From Mermis nigrescens (Eukaryota; Nematoda; Enoplea; Mermithida; Mermithidae): a DNA stretch of 64,000 nucleotides. This document shows positions 42,229 to 53,480 of this stretch, in pieces. A program made the translations under genes and the position numbers. The notes under the pieces were generated by a model. That model made no database searches. It had not been told where the DNA came from and was given only the letters and a program-made list of their open reading frames with translations. The stretch is taken from assembly GCA_036768485.1 (NCBI GenBank), contig JAVLUZ010000710.1, positions 241,165-305,164 on the forward strand, read 5' to 3'. Numbering within the stretch: the first letter of the stretch is position 1; each line of letters begins with the position of its first letter.

Positions 42229-42730
42229 TATAAATGGGCGGCACCAAAATTCTGGGGGGCGCAAGATTTTTCAAAGATCAAAAAATGGCCTTAAAAATGG
42301 TGGTATGATTAAAAAACACCATTTTTCAATGTTTCTCATCGAGCACTATCCAGTGGCATCAAAAAACTGCGAAAAAACAAAAAAATTTCAAAAATTGAAT
42401 TCTGGGGGGTATTTTGGTTTCTGCGGGGGGGGGGGGTATTTTGGTTTCTCTAGGGGTGCATATTATATGTGGGCAGCACCAAAATTCTGGGGGTGCAAAA
42501 TTTTTTAAAGGTCAAAAAATGGCCTTAAAACTGGTGGTATGGCGAAAAAACACCATTTTTCGACGTTTCTCATCAGCGCTATCCATTGGCATCAAACAAT
42601 TGCGGAAAAAAAACATTTCAAAAATTGAATTCTGAGGGGGGGGGTTATTTTGGTTTCTCGGGGGATTGCATACCCCAACCCCCACGCCCAGGTGTGGTGC
42701 ATACCCGCAAACCCCCCACGCCCAGGTGTG
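42229..42730 (+). mobile_element. Outer B element, perfect TSD CTTATTTA, in Rab30 intron 1
   Basis: It starts TATAAATGGGCGGCACC and ends CACGCCCAGGTGTG, flanked by perfect CTTATTTA at 42221-42228 and 42731-42738. A second B element lies inside it at 42464-42696. Its left end is only 59 bp from the exon 2 acceptor. Confidence 0.93.
42464..42696 (+). mobile_element. Inner B element, TSD GTGCATAT/GTGCATAC
   Basis: It starts TATATGTGGGCAGCACC and ends CACGCCCAGGTGTG, flanked by GTGCATAT (42456-42463) and GTGCATAC (42697-42704), seven of eight. The target is the same internal B position that D used in the copy at 38949. Confidence 0.93.
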
Positions 42731-42738
42731 CTTATTTA

Positions 42739-43732
42739 GCTGCATTATCGTTCAATGCGACATACTAATTTCCTTATGTTGACTTATGCAAAGGCGGATT
42801 GAAGGGGCGGGGTCGCCAAGCATCGGCAGAAAGAAAATTTTGGGGGGTCTGGTGGGGGGGGGTGGTTGGGTGAAATTGCCAAAAATCATCAAAAATGTTA
42901 CTAAAATATAATTATGGGATCTGCAATAATCTGCGGGGGTTTCAACTTCTGTGTGGTCTTAACCCCCGACCGAACCCCTCCCCTATGTCCACAAGTGGGA
43001 GTCGCCCATTGGCAAAACGTATTGATAATAGCTTTGATTTTGTTAAAAGCCTGAAAGCTATTTTGCGCCAAAACTAGTGTTTTGTGTGCAACGAAGATTT
43101 TAACGGTCTTGAATGGATTTCTGGAGCAGCAATTGTTGAATTTTTTAAATTGAATTCTATCTCAAGAACAAGAACTACACATTTTTTGTGGCGTGTTTTT
43201 GGACAGAAACTCCAGAGATAAAGACGATGAAGGGGTCAACGACCAGGCACTAGCTTTTGGCAGAGCTGCCTTAGGTCCACAAAACATTGTTAACCACAAC
43301 ACTTCGTTGTAAGCCTGCATAGAATCTAAAATCTTTGAAAAAGACATTTGCCAATGAAAATAACATGTTAACTAAGTAAACAGCCCCTAAAGGGCATGTT
43401 AAGTGCACAATTTGATGCACATAATTCGTCAGACTTGTTTGTTATGTCTTGCTATCTGCTAATCATCTTTTTTTAATTTAATTTTTATCAATATTTCATA
43501 TCATATTATCCTTATATTAGAACGCCTTTTTATCAAAAACGTACAAAAATTCTGATATTTATGAATGAAAATGTTGGCTAAAGATTTCTTCCTAAAGCAC
43601 TCCATAGTAAGAAGCTGGTGTAAGATGGATAAAGTAAAACACATTTTTCTTGAAAACAACCTACAGGGATCTAATACAAAAGGGACAATCTGAACAGCAT
43701 GAATCGAGAAGAAATTACTAATACTAAAAACG
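42739..43732. other. Intron 1 sequence, no gene recognised
   Basis: It includes a G/C-run repeat piece (42800-42990). Plus-strand frames around 43095-43190 contain a short plausible peptide (EDFNGLEWISGAAIVEFFKL) with stops on both sides. It may be the relic of a mobile-element protein, but I cannot assign it. Confidence 0.35.
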
Positions 43733-44010
43733 CATTCAAAAAAGCAAGTGAAAGAAGCGAGGTTAAAATGAAGTTTTTTCATGCGAAAAAAGTATAACCC
43801 ATCCCATGATAAACAGGGTGTTATCAGGCATCAGATCGTCTCCCAGATCATTAAGAAAATTTCTCAATTTCTCGGAGAACTCCTAAACAAGTTTTCTTAA
43901 TGATCTGGGAGACGACTGATGCCTGATAACACCCTGTTTATCATGGGATGGGTTATACTTTTTTCGCATGAAAAACTTCATTTTAACATCGCTTCTTGTT
44001 TACTTGAAAA
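43733..44010. repeat. Near-perfect long hairpin in Rab30 intron 1
   Basis: The left arm from about 43733 to 43862 and the right arm from about 43888 to 44010 are complementary with few mismatches: GTATAACCCATCCCATGATA and GGCATCAGATCGTCTCCCAG against their complements. The loop is about 25 bases. Its strand would be transcribed within the Rab30-like pre-mRNA. Either a young foldback MITE or a hairpin-RNA locus would look like this. Confidence 0.9.
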
Positions 44011-45042
44011 CGGCTTTTTAATTTCCAGTCTACTTTTCACAATAGAATTTCATTACCAATCGCTTTTTATTAACTAGAAAGAACTTTTTATCCTAAATCG
44101 ACTGATTTTTTAGAGCGATTATCATGATAACTGTCGATAGATAATTAAAAAGACTAAAAAATAAATTCTACACAAAATTCGAAAAACTGGTCTAAATTCC
44201 AAATTTGCGATTATGGAGGAACTGCGGACTCAGGGAGGGATATTATAACGCCACTAAAATGTTTATATATGGAACCTTTGTGAACAACATACATGGGCAC
44301 GATCAGGTTTTTCAGGGTCAAATGACTTCCCTGGAATCTGCGGGGTTGGTCATCATGACCATATAGATGCGGATCATGACAGTTCTTCGGGAGGACAGCA
44401 AATGGAGCTTTTTTTGACAAAAATGACCTCAAAAACTAGCATAAATGCTAGAATTGCGTTAAAAATACCTTATTCCACCGTTTCTGGTCAATTTCACGCA
44501 CTTTTAAAGAAAATTTTCAATTTAAATCATTTTCGGCCTTTATTTTGCCCCATTTTCCCCTAAAAATTTTCAAAACTCTTGCGGGTTATGCCGCTTTCCC
44601 CTGCGGGGTTGCTGGGTTGCTCAGCCGCCAGTGTCAAGTCACTTAACCATATATTGACCATTTTCCCATGTATGTATAGTGGTTAACAACCATAGGTGCC
44701 GAACAGTTGAGCAGGTACATTGCCTGGCCTGCTGGGGGGTGAATTTATCAAAGAAAAGGCGTAAAATTTGCAACAGGAATCTGATCGAACAGGTTTTCAA
44801 GCAAAATTAGCAAAAACTATCTTAGTCTTTAGTTTAAAGATTCTCTCAAGCATTCTTGTAACAAAATTTGACTTTTATTTACTTATATTATCCTTATTCT
44901 TACTTCGGACAAAATTTTCCAATTACTAATAATAAGGCTATTCCAACAGGTATTTATATCAGACAAAAGTAATTTTGCATTCAAAGCGGTAATACATAAG
45001 GTAAATTATTCCTGAATAAATGAATTCTCTGCACTCACTAAC
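44011..45042. other. Intron 1 sequence, no gene recognised
   Basis: AT-rich, no clear terminal repeats. The frame at 44211-44432 (minus) has no family resemblance that I can support. Confidence 0.4.
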
Positions 45043-45129
45043 CTGCGTGAATTTCCGAACTAAGCAAGTCTTCCCGACTCCCGCATTTCCAACTAATACG
45101 ATCTTGAACAAATATTTATAGTCCTCCAT
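45043..45129 (-). CDS. Rab30: Rab30-like small GTPase, exon 1 (P-loop)
   Basis: ATG at 45129 on the minus strand opens MEDYKYLFKIVLVGNAGVGK, followed by TCLVRKFTQ, then the donor GTTAGT. This is the Rab30 N-terminus (MEDYK-x-LFK-x-VL-x-GNAGVGKTCLVR-x-FTQ), including the P-loop GNAGVGKT that binds the nucleotide phosphates. It has 29 codons in phase 0. The family starts at this same Met, so the start is secure. Introns of about 2.9, 3.1 and 2.9 kb follow, all loaded with short DNA transposons. Confidence 0.97.
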
Positions 45130-46795
45130 TATATAAGTATGTGGAACGTACGAAGAAATTACATGCGGCTAATAGAAACGTCTCGTGAATAATAAGTAAT
45201 TATGCGATGATGAAATATATTACGATGAATATATTTCGTAGGCACAAAAATCTGCAAAAATAAAGCGTTTGGCAGAAATTTTGGTACTTCTACAGGAATA
45301 GTAACAGAACTGGGAATTTTCGCAGATGATGGTAGTTGGTCGTTTTTCCGAAAAACAGCCTTTCTGGGGGGTTTTAGCATGAAGAATTTAAAGAACACAT
45401 CCATTTGGCCTACGGAAGCACTCGTAAAGTGAGAAAAACGCAAAAATAGGTAGAAAATATGAAGAGATGAACGCATGCTTCATCGGATGTAGATACCCAA
45501 TTTAACGTCGACGTAAGCATCAATACATAGACCTAGGCATCTATACATTGACCTAAGCGGGAGCGACCTCGACCTAAGCAGCTCAAACAAAACACCTTCT
45601 CAGATATACTATAGCCTAAGCCTAAGCATAAAATAAGCAGAAACTCAAATTTTCGTAAATCTAATCAAGTAAAACCGATAAAATGCAGAAAATGTAGATT
45701 TTTCAAAGTTTTCAAAAATTTTAGACGGCTCGCTCCAAGCTGTATTGATTTCATAAGNNNNNNNNNNNNNNNNNGAAAGTTACATTCAAACTACGCGCTT
45801 TTTCTGGTAGAAAGTGGATTGAAGCATTAGCAAGACACTCATCAAAGGACTCTGATGCGAATCAACATTTTACCTTTTTTTAGATTTTATTATTGATTGT
45901 TTCAAATGATATTTTTAATTTTTCATTTTATGTTTAATATTTTTAATTGAATTTTTTGTTGCGCTCATCTTCGTTTTGAGTCAGTACCTATATTATCGCA
46001 TGTGTGTTACTAAAATTTAATCTTTATCGTAAATTTTACTACAATATTTTTATTAATAATTATTATTTATTTATAATTTTGTGTCTGATGCTTCTGCAGC
46101 AACTTCTTGTTCATCCAGAAAAAATAATGAAGTACATACCTGGCAGCAGCTGAGTAAGCTAGAGAACTGCATGTGTGAACGGCGTGAGGAAGTACATTGT
46201 TGTACCTACTTGTCCATTTTATAAGCCTAACACATGACTTACTACAAATAAAGAGGCCAAAAGCGAATAATCTTTGCAATACCATTATGTCAAATATTCG
46301 GTTGAGAATAATTAGCCAGTTAACTAAAAAAACTAAAAGCGTCTTTAATGCTAAAATAGCTAAATCGAAATCAAGACAAATAGAAGCTTTATGAGTAGGC
46401 TTTAATTTATTTGCTAATGTATTTACAGAATAGCTTGTTATCAGTCCTGCCTCAGCTTAATATATCAAACTGAGATCAGTTTATGCTATCTGTGTGAAAT
46501 TTCGACAGTCATGTTGGTCATGTAGTATTTACACTATAGTCTAATCCATTCCAAACGGCCCATTTTTGCTTTACGGCTTATTACTCTAGGCAAATATTTT
46601 ACGGTTTAGGTTGTTGCTGCAGTCCGCTAGACGCGCCATATGTTAAGCATAGAATATTATACATCGATAAGAAGACTTTTAAGCAACCAGCTGCTACGAG
46701 TACATAACTGAAGATGCCATTTGCGCAGTGAAAATCTACTACAGTAATAAGTCTAAGCTAAAAATGGGACGTTACGTTTGGAATGGAAGAGACCA
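45130..46795. other. Upstream of the Rab30-like gene; no second gene recognised
   Basis: It presumably contains the promoter and 5' UTR of the Rab30-like gene; no core promoter element stands out. A minus-strand frame at 45159-45476 ends before the ATG and lacks recognisable features. Short complementary pieces at 46549-46592 and 46746-46787 (CCATTCCAAACGG against its complement) flank the next element. Confidence 0.4.
45758..45774. other. Assembly gap (17 N)
   Basis: Seventeen undetermined bases in AT-rich DNA upstream of the Rab30-like first exon. Confidence 1.
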
Positions 46796-48183
46796 TAGCA
46801 AGAAAAATGCTCCGATGGAAAAAAGGCGAATATACTTGGGATGTACGGATTATTAAGGATGCAAAAGGAGGGGACTAGGAAAAAGCTACTATTTACGGCC
46901 TACAGTCTTAAAAATCTCTTAAAATCACATTTCTCTGAGCAATGCAAAATATCGATCTGCTGCCTCTAAAGATGTAACTTTCTTTAAATAATTTTCAATG
47001 CGTCAAATAAGAGATTATACACTTTTGTGAATTGCTTGCAAGTTGCAACGCTGATTTGCTTTGTATCGTGACTGATAAAAAACTGACTGCAATTGTATTA
47101 GGTGTCTTATTTTCTTACCTTGAGCGTTATACAGCAGGCCAGCCTGGCGTCAATTGGTTAGTGCATGTAATTGTTGTGGGCATGCAAGTGCACCTACATC
47201 TAGTCTGTTACGCGTAAAAAGTCGCTTTCCTAGTCAGTGTTGCCAGGTTGGTAGTTTTACTACCATGTTCGGCAGTTTTTGAGGGCGATTTGGTAGTTTT
47301 TGGGTCCCTATGCTTAACCACAGGGTGGTAGTTTTTCTGAGCACCCAAAACACTTTATTTGGCGTTTTCGAGCAGTCTTGGTAGTTTTTTGAAATTTTGA
47401 CCTGGCAATACTGGCAACGACCAGGGTTGCCAGGTTGGGGATTTTCCCCCATTTTAATGGTTTTTGAGGTCCTTGGGGTTTTTTTTTTGGGATTTTAACT
47501 CACGGGGGATTTCATGGGGTTTTTTCGAAATTTTTGAGGTTTTTTTGGGGGGTTTTTCATTTATTATTCAAGCATTAAATTTTAGTGAGTTTAGAGGCAG
47601 CAATCAATCCACTGCAAGTTTTTGTCAAGAAAGCCGACAGCACAGCCATGCGTGCCCAGCTCAGCCTGACCTTTTTTATTTCAGGACTTTGGTTTTCAGC
47701 CCTATGATCACGGTAGAATTTATTTCAATTCTTCTAAAAAAAGTGTTATGAACAGTCGCCATCGATTCGACTAATTTTATTTGCAAGAATATGAAGCGAA
47801 ATTACCTACACAAAGGTGAGTGTTGTAACAATACAATATCAGAAATCTAGGGGAAATTTTAGGATTTCTATGGATGAATTTATGGATGCTGAAAATTTAG
47901 ACCTGGCAACACTGCTCCTAGTTTACTCCATCTACTTTCCCATAGCTACTGCATAGCTAACTCGCTGCTATTTCAATCATTTTTTGGTTCAATAGTTATT
48001 TTAATCTGCAGGCCGCAGAATATATGTACTTCAATTTTGCGTTGCTTAGAAAGTCTGACTTTTTAAGAGATTTTCGCGACTTTAGGCATACACATAGGTA
48101 GCTTTTCCTAGTCCCCTCCTTTTACATCCTTGATAATCCGTAATCTATTCGTTTTTTTGTTCCATTGGAGCATTTTTCTTTCC
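46796..48183. mobile_element. J element copy 1 (foldback), holding an O composite
   Basis: The left arm from 46796 (TAGCAAGAAAAATGCTCCGA) and the right arm ending near 48183 (TTGGAGCATTTTTCTTTCC) are inverted relatives. They include AAAAGGAGGGGACTAGGAAA at about 46864-46883 and its complement at about 48105-48123. Related copies are 48696-49516 and 56609-57367. Its interior is interrupted at 47235-47914 by another transposon. Confidence 0.75.
47235..47914. mobile_element. O composite: two hAT-like elements joined by an 8-bp spacer
   Basis: The outer flanks are TTCCTAGT (47227-47234) and CTCCTAGT (47915-47922), seven of eight. The first unit runs CAGTGTTGCCAGGTTGG (47235) to ACCTGGCAATACTG (47413). 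The second runs CAGGGTTGCCAGGTTGG (47422) to ACCTGGCAACACTG (47914). Between them lies GCAACGAC, exactly 8 bp. CAGGGTTGCCAGG ends with 8-bp duplications fit hAT-like MITEs. The pair probably moved or arose as one unit. Confidence 0.85.
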
Positions 48184-48695
48184 TACTTTTAATTAGCACG
48201 ATTTGAGTACATCGGTTGGTAAGCCCATACGGTACCATGCCATAATAATGAGAGTAGTGTAAAAACGCGGTCTTGAATATCAGTACTATCAGCGACTGCG
48301 GATAAGGGTCGCCCAGGTCGGGCCGATCGATAGTAACCGATTTCGCTCAAAGTTTCACCAAAGGTAGCACTCAGTCGGCAATGAAAAAATGTAAAAGAAA
48401 TTTTTATAAAATCACGCGCTTCGTGAGATATAGCGCGGTTTATAACTACAGTATGCCCAAAGTCTGAAAATTGACTGCTCGAACATTTCTTAAGATATCT
48501 TCTGCAATGCTCAACATTTTTTTCAAAATTTTTTTGTTGAACGTAGAAATAAATAACTTATGCAAATAAATGCAAAATTATGTACGTACAATGCGAATAT
48601 GGGCTACAGTATGCAAAAAAAACTACAAATTTTTGATGTGTGACTTTGACGCAAAATATCGGAAGGATCGACTCGATATTGAATATTTCACGTAC

Positions 48696-49516
48696 TAGCA
48701 AAGAAAAATGCTCCGATGGAACAAAAAAGATGAGTATACTTGGAATTGTGGATCATTAAGGATGTAAAAGGAGGGGACTAGGAAAAATCTACCTAAAGTC
48801 GCAAAATCTGCTAAAAATCACACTTATTCTAAGCAACATAAGAAAATCGAATCTAAGCAACACAAAAAATCGAAGTATATTCTGCGACCAACAGATTTAA
48901 ATAAATATTTAATCATAAAAATGATTAAAAAAGCAGCAAGTTAGCTATGCAGTAGCTACGGAAAATGATATTGAGTAAACTAAGAGTCTTTCTAAGCCAA
49001 TTGAACGAAATAAGAAACATCGATGCATCCAAGACAATTGAAGAAATTGTTGGTTTAAAACAGTAGGAAACGCGTAAGTTGACTTGAAACAGACTAAATG
49101 TAGGTAGACTAGTATGCCCTTAAGGATTGTGTGCACTAATCAATCGGCCCCTGCTTTGCTTGCTTTAATGCTCAAAACAAAATAAAACAACTTTAAATAC
49201 AATACCACTTAGTTTTCTATCAATCAGCATACGAAGCGAGTCAGCGTTGCTACTTGCCAGCAATTTCAAAAAGAAACATTATAGATTTCGTTTATACACT
49301 CTTATCTGAAACTTTGAACATTATTTAAAAAAGACACTTTTTTAGAGGCCGCAGAATATACTTCGATTTTTTGCGTTGCTTAAAGAAAGTGTGATTTTTA
49401 GCAGATTTTGCGGCTTTAGGTAGATTTTTTCTAGTCCCCTCCTTTCACATATTTAATAATCCACAATTCCAAGTATATTCATCTTTTTTGTTCCATCGGA
49501 GCATTTTTCTTTGCTA
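48696..49516. mobile_element. J element copy 2 (foldback), left end of the giant palindrome
   Basis: Inverted ends TAGCAAAGAAAAATGCTCCG and its complement, both next to GTAC (48692-48695 and 49517-49520). Arms of about 160 bp match closely, including GAACAAAAAAGATGA and TACTTGGAATTGTGG. Confidence 0.8.
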
Positions 49517-49739
49517 GTACCCTACTTTTAATTAGCATGATTTGAGTACATCAGTCAGTAAGCACATACAGTAACATGCCACAATAATGACAGCAGTCGA
49601 AGAACGCGGAATTCAGCATAAACTTTACTCAAATATCAAGTGTAAGGAACATTAACGCTCAGATTTGGAAGTAAAATAAATTTGTAGTATAAACTTCATA
49701 TTAACAACAAATGAATAGTGCAAACTTTACACAACTACT

Positions 49740-50290
49740 AGGTGTAGAGAAAGCTAACAGTCAGATTCCCAATTCTGATTTTATGTAGGAATATTTTTAA
49801 AAAATTAAGCTTCCGCAAGGCTCTAGAACTAAAGTTAATATGCAGTGTAAACTTTACACAACCACAGAGTGTATAGAAGATTTTTAGTCGGATTCGTAAT
49901 TCTAATATTACTCTGATATTACGATTAAGATTTATGCAAAAATTGAGTCTCCACAATAACCCGAGAACAAATAAACATCAGTTGTAAACTACTTTACACC
50001 ACTGTTGAGTGTAAGCGAACGCTCTACTGGCGTCTCACATTTGATTCCTGGTACATTTTTAGACTTTAGAAAAATCGAGCTTCTGCAAGGCTCTCGAACT
50101 AAACTTAATATGCAGTGTTAACTTTACACAACCACAGAGTGTAAAGAAAGTTTCAGTCGGATTCGTAATTTTGATATTACTCTGATATTACGATCAATAT
50201 TTATGAAAACATTAAGTCCCTACAATGGCCCGTGGACAAATAAATATCAGATGTAAACCACTTTACACCACTGTTGAATGCAAACAAACT
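49740..50290. repeat. Subterminal tandem units of the palindrome, left arm
   Basis: Two related units of about 290 bp, each with AATATGCAGTGT, CTTTACACAACCACAGAGTGT, a TCGGATTCGTAATTxTxATATTACTCTGATATTACG block and a CACTTTACACCACTGTTGA-type end. Three inverted relatives lie at 54730-55520. Confidence 0.75.
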
Positions 50291-52149
50291 GGCGTGAGAT
50301 TATGTCTAAATATATATTATATTATATATTATATCTAAATCTATCTAATCTAGTCAGACTCATAACGCAGAACTTGGCAGAAAAAAACAAGACAGAAGCA
50401 CGTTTAACTCCCTATTTTTTGACTTTACACCTCCAGGAAAAGCTAAATACTGATGTAAACAAACGCAATTCGATCTGACGCGTACCCCTTAGAAAAGTAC
50501 TTTATTTTATCCTATTCGACCTCGCCTGACTTCTGAACAGAGAAAGTGGCGAACAAAAAAATGGACAAACACGTATTTTCCACTGTACACCACATTGTAA
50601 ACTTTAAAAATCTGAACCTAACGCCCCATTTAGTGTAAATAAATTCGCTTCGGGCCAGTTTGTAGCCCTTTAATTGTAGTACGTTTGTATGTGCCAAACT
50701 TATGTTCTGCAAAATATTTGATATGATTTACCAATGAAAATACGAAAAACGCCATTTTTTCGCTCATTTTACACCTCAGATTTCGAACTTTACACCCCCA
50801 TAAACAACTCAATGTTACGATTTTTTGAACGTGGCTTGTTTCGACATGTAGCCCTTAGAAATTGCTTCATTTCTATTTTATTCAATTTATCCCAACTTAT
50901 AACCGAAAAAGTTGGCAGAGAAATCTTGGAAAAAATCTGTATTTTTACTCATCCACTACAGTGTAAAGCTAAAACCCCTGGTGCTAACTGCTTATTGATT
51001 GTAGAAAAGTTTGCTGGTAAGCACAAGATAGCCCTTGATCCGTAGTACATTTCTATCAGAAAAAATATCCTAAAACTCATAACCGGAGTTGTTGGCAGAC
51101 ATAAACAAGTCGAAAACTCGACCAAAATGTGTCTTTTCACCCCAGATTTTCACACTCTTTACACTCCTCTTCAAGAACTAAGGCGAAATTCAAAAAAACA
51201 AAGAGTGTCATCTGCAGAATTCCTTCCTCTACAAATAAATCTATGCTATTAAATTGTTTGAAGAGTCAATACTGAGTTGTCCACAAGCCCGGTAAAAACC
51301 CCTAAAAATTCGCTATATGTTATAACGTTACACCAAAACTTTACACCTTCTTTACACAGTCAGTTTTGAGTGTAAAGAAAAACAAAAAAAGGCAGGCAGC
51401 AAATTTTTTATTATCTTTCTTAAAAAAACCGCACCTCCCAGATGTGTTCCGTTATAGCTGTTTATAGGTACGCACTAACGCGCTACCTATGATTAAATAC
51501 TGACCCTAAAATAAAATATTAAACATAAATTTGGAGTTTTACAAAACGATAAATGAAGAAGCCAGCGGATTACTTAACCTAAATAGATGAATAAGTCAAA
51601 TGAAGTGCATGGTTTTGCCAAAGAATAAAAAAATGGAAAAGTCAGTATTCAGAAGATTTGAACCCATTACTCACTCTTTTAAATCCACACGCGAGAACGG
51701 ACACGTCAGCCACTTGCACGAACTCAATTTATCGGCAGATTTTAATACTTAGTCACTAATGATATATTGTAAACTTTACACTTGTGCTAATAACGCAATA
51801 TTGAGGTGTATAGAAACAAAATAAACTAGGATCTGTAACGCTACGGTCAGGGCACATTTTAAGCATAATTAGCATGTTCCGCCTACTTAGCGGAGTAGTT
51901 GGAGAAATTTCGTTTTTCGTCTCGAACCCTTCTACACTAAAACGATCACAGATAAAGAAATATTGCATTAAAAGAGAAGCAAAAAATTTGGTTTTGAGAT
52001 ATTGCAACCCTCTACATTATAAAAGTAATAGGACTGCACAGAAACCAAAATTGAGTTAGATAAGCTGAAGGACACACAAACAGTAAAAAACACGTATACT
52101 TTACACTTTTTGTGTAACAAATATTGAATGTAAAGAAATTCTGAGTTCT

Positions 52150-52450
52150 GATTCGTAATCTACAACTCGGGGCAACATTTAAAAAAAATTGGCCCTCCGC
52201 AAATTATTCGATTTTTCGGTTTACACTTTACACACTCATTGCTAACTCGGTATTGAGAGTAAACAAAAAAAAGACGGGCATCTAATTTTTTAATTATCCA
52301 CCGATCAAAAAAACCGCACCTCCCAGGTGTGTGCCGTTGTTGCTGTGAGGGGGACACAAATTTCGCACTCGCTGTGATAAACATATAAAAAAAGGATGGC
52401 CAAGTATATTATAGGTAGCTGCTATCGCGCTTCCTATGATACCATAGAAA
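52150..52450. repeat. Extra inner copy of the arm segment
   Basis: Positions 52200-52440 repeat the stretch AAAAAAACCGCACCTCCCAG and following bases found at 51425-51500 (same orientation) and 53510-53600 (inverse). The centre of the palindrome is therefore not unique sequence. Confidence 0.6.
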
Positions 52451-52545
52451 GAGCTTTTCTTTCGTCCATAAGTGAGCAAACGGACAAATTTGCCCGGAGT
52501 TTGGTTGAGGGAATTATAGATTGTCATTCAAAGGTATGTCGCTAC

Positions 52546-53480
52546 AGAGGCGTAGCCAGGATTTTAGTTCGGGGGGGGGGCGTAAACAAAAATTTTTAAG
52601 ACTGCTTTCGAATTGAATGCCAGTAACGTTCTGTATAGTAAAACTGAGTTCTTCGACGTTTATTAGTGTAGCCTAGCTAATTTATGGGTTTCTGACGATC
52701 AAAAATACAAAAAGTGTAAAGCGGTGCGAAGTGCCGAAAATTTTGGAATTATCACCGTTTTCATGTAGAATTTACGGCCTTTCTATCGACAAACAGTTCG
52801 GAAATTATAAGTGGCGCAAAGTGCCAGAAATACAGTCATTTTTTACCGCTCTTAACATTTTGTAGCTCTGCGAATACTAATAGTCTGACAGAGCAGAAAA
52901 TTATCAAATTTGTACGAAACAATTTCGAAAGTTCAAGCTTCTTACAAGAAAACTGCGAATAACGAACTTTATCTGAAGATATTTTGAGTGATTCAGGCTT
53001 TTAAACGCAATGCTGGAGCTTTACAAAAAGAAAGAACAGTAACTGGCGGCGCTGTGTGCCGGAAAATTTTGACGTTTTTGCACTCTAAACTCAATCTATA
53101 CCGCTTAAATCAAACAAAACAGACAAATTAATGCCGGCGCGAAACGCCGGAAATTTTAGGAAATTCCTAACCCTTTTATCTGGCTTGTTCTTCCTTAAAT
53201 CTCGTTGCACATGTACAACGAGATTTTACGGCTGCGGGGGGTCTGGGGTGGCGCGCTCAAGCGTTCCCAGCGGGTTCCGGGCAGAGTTTTTGGAAAATTT
53301 TGTAAAAAAGCATTTTAATGTTAAATAGTAACGTTAAAATTTTCGCAAAATCGGCCAAATCTCGGTTCTGAATCAAGCCCAAAAACACTTAAAATTGATG
53401 ACTCCTACATTGCACAAAACTTCAGAGCTGAAATGCGTTTTTCGACTTCTGCTAATTACGTAGCGCAGCAACGGGTCGCT
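52546..53480 (+). mobile_element. H-family element in the centre of the palindrome
   Basis: It starts near CAGAGGCGTAGCCAGGATTT and carries hairpin words at about 52724, 52813, 53047 and 53135 (GGCGCGAAACGCCGG). A small hairpin TAAATCTCGTTG with CAACGAGATTTTA lies at 53196-53226. The 3' part (53180-53500) is the reverse complement of 4400-4830. The end points are approximate. Confidence 0.6.

Noticed and set aside
43095..43345. Short protein-like stretches in Rab30 intron 1
   Set aside because: Both strands give plausible peptides for fewer than 65 residues, with stops and no family match. Too weak to call.
45159..45476. Minus-strand frame of 105 codons upstream of the Rab30-like ATG
   Set aside because: It ends before the conserved start and shows no recognisable motif; probably 5' UTR or intergenic DNA.
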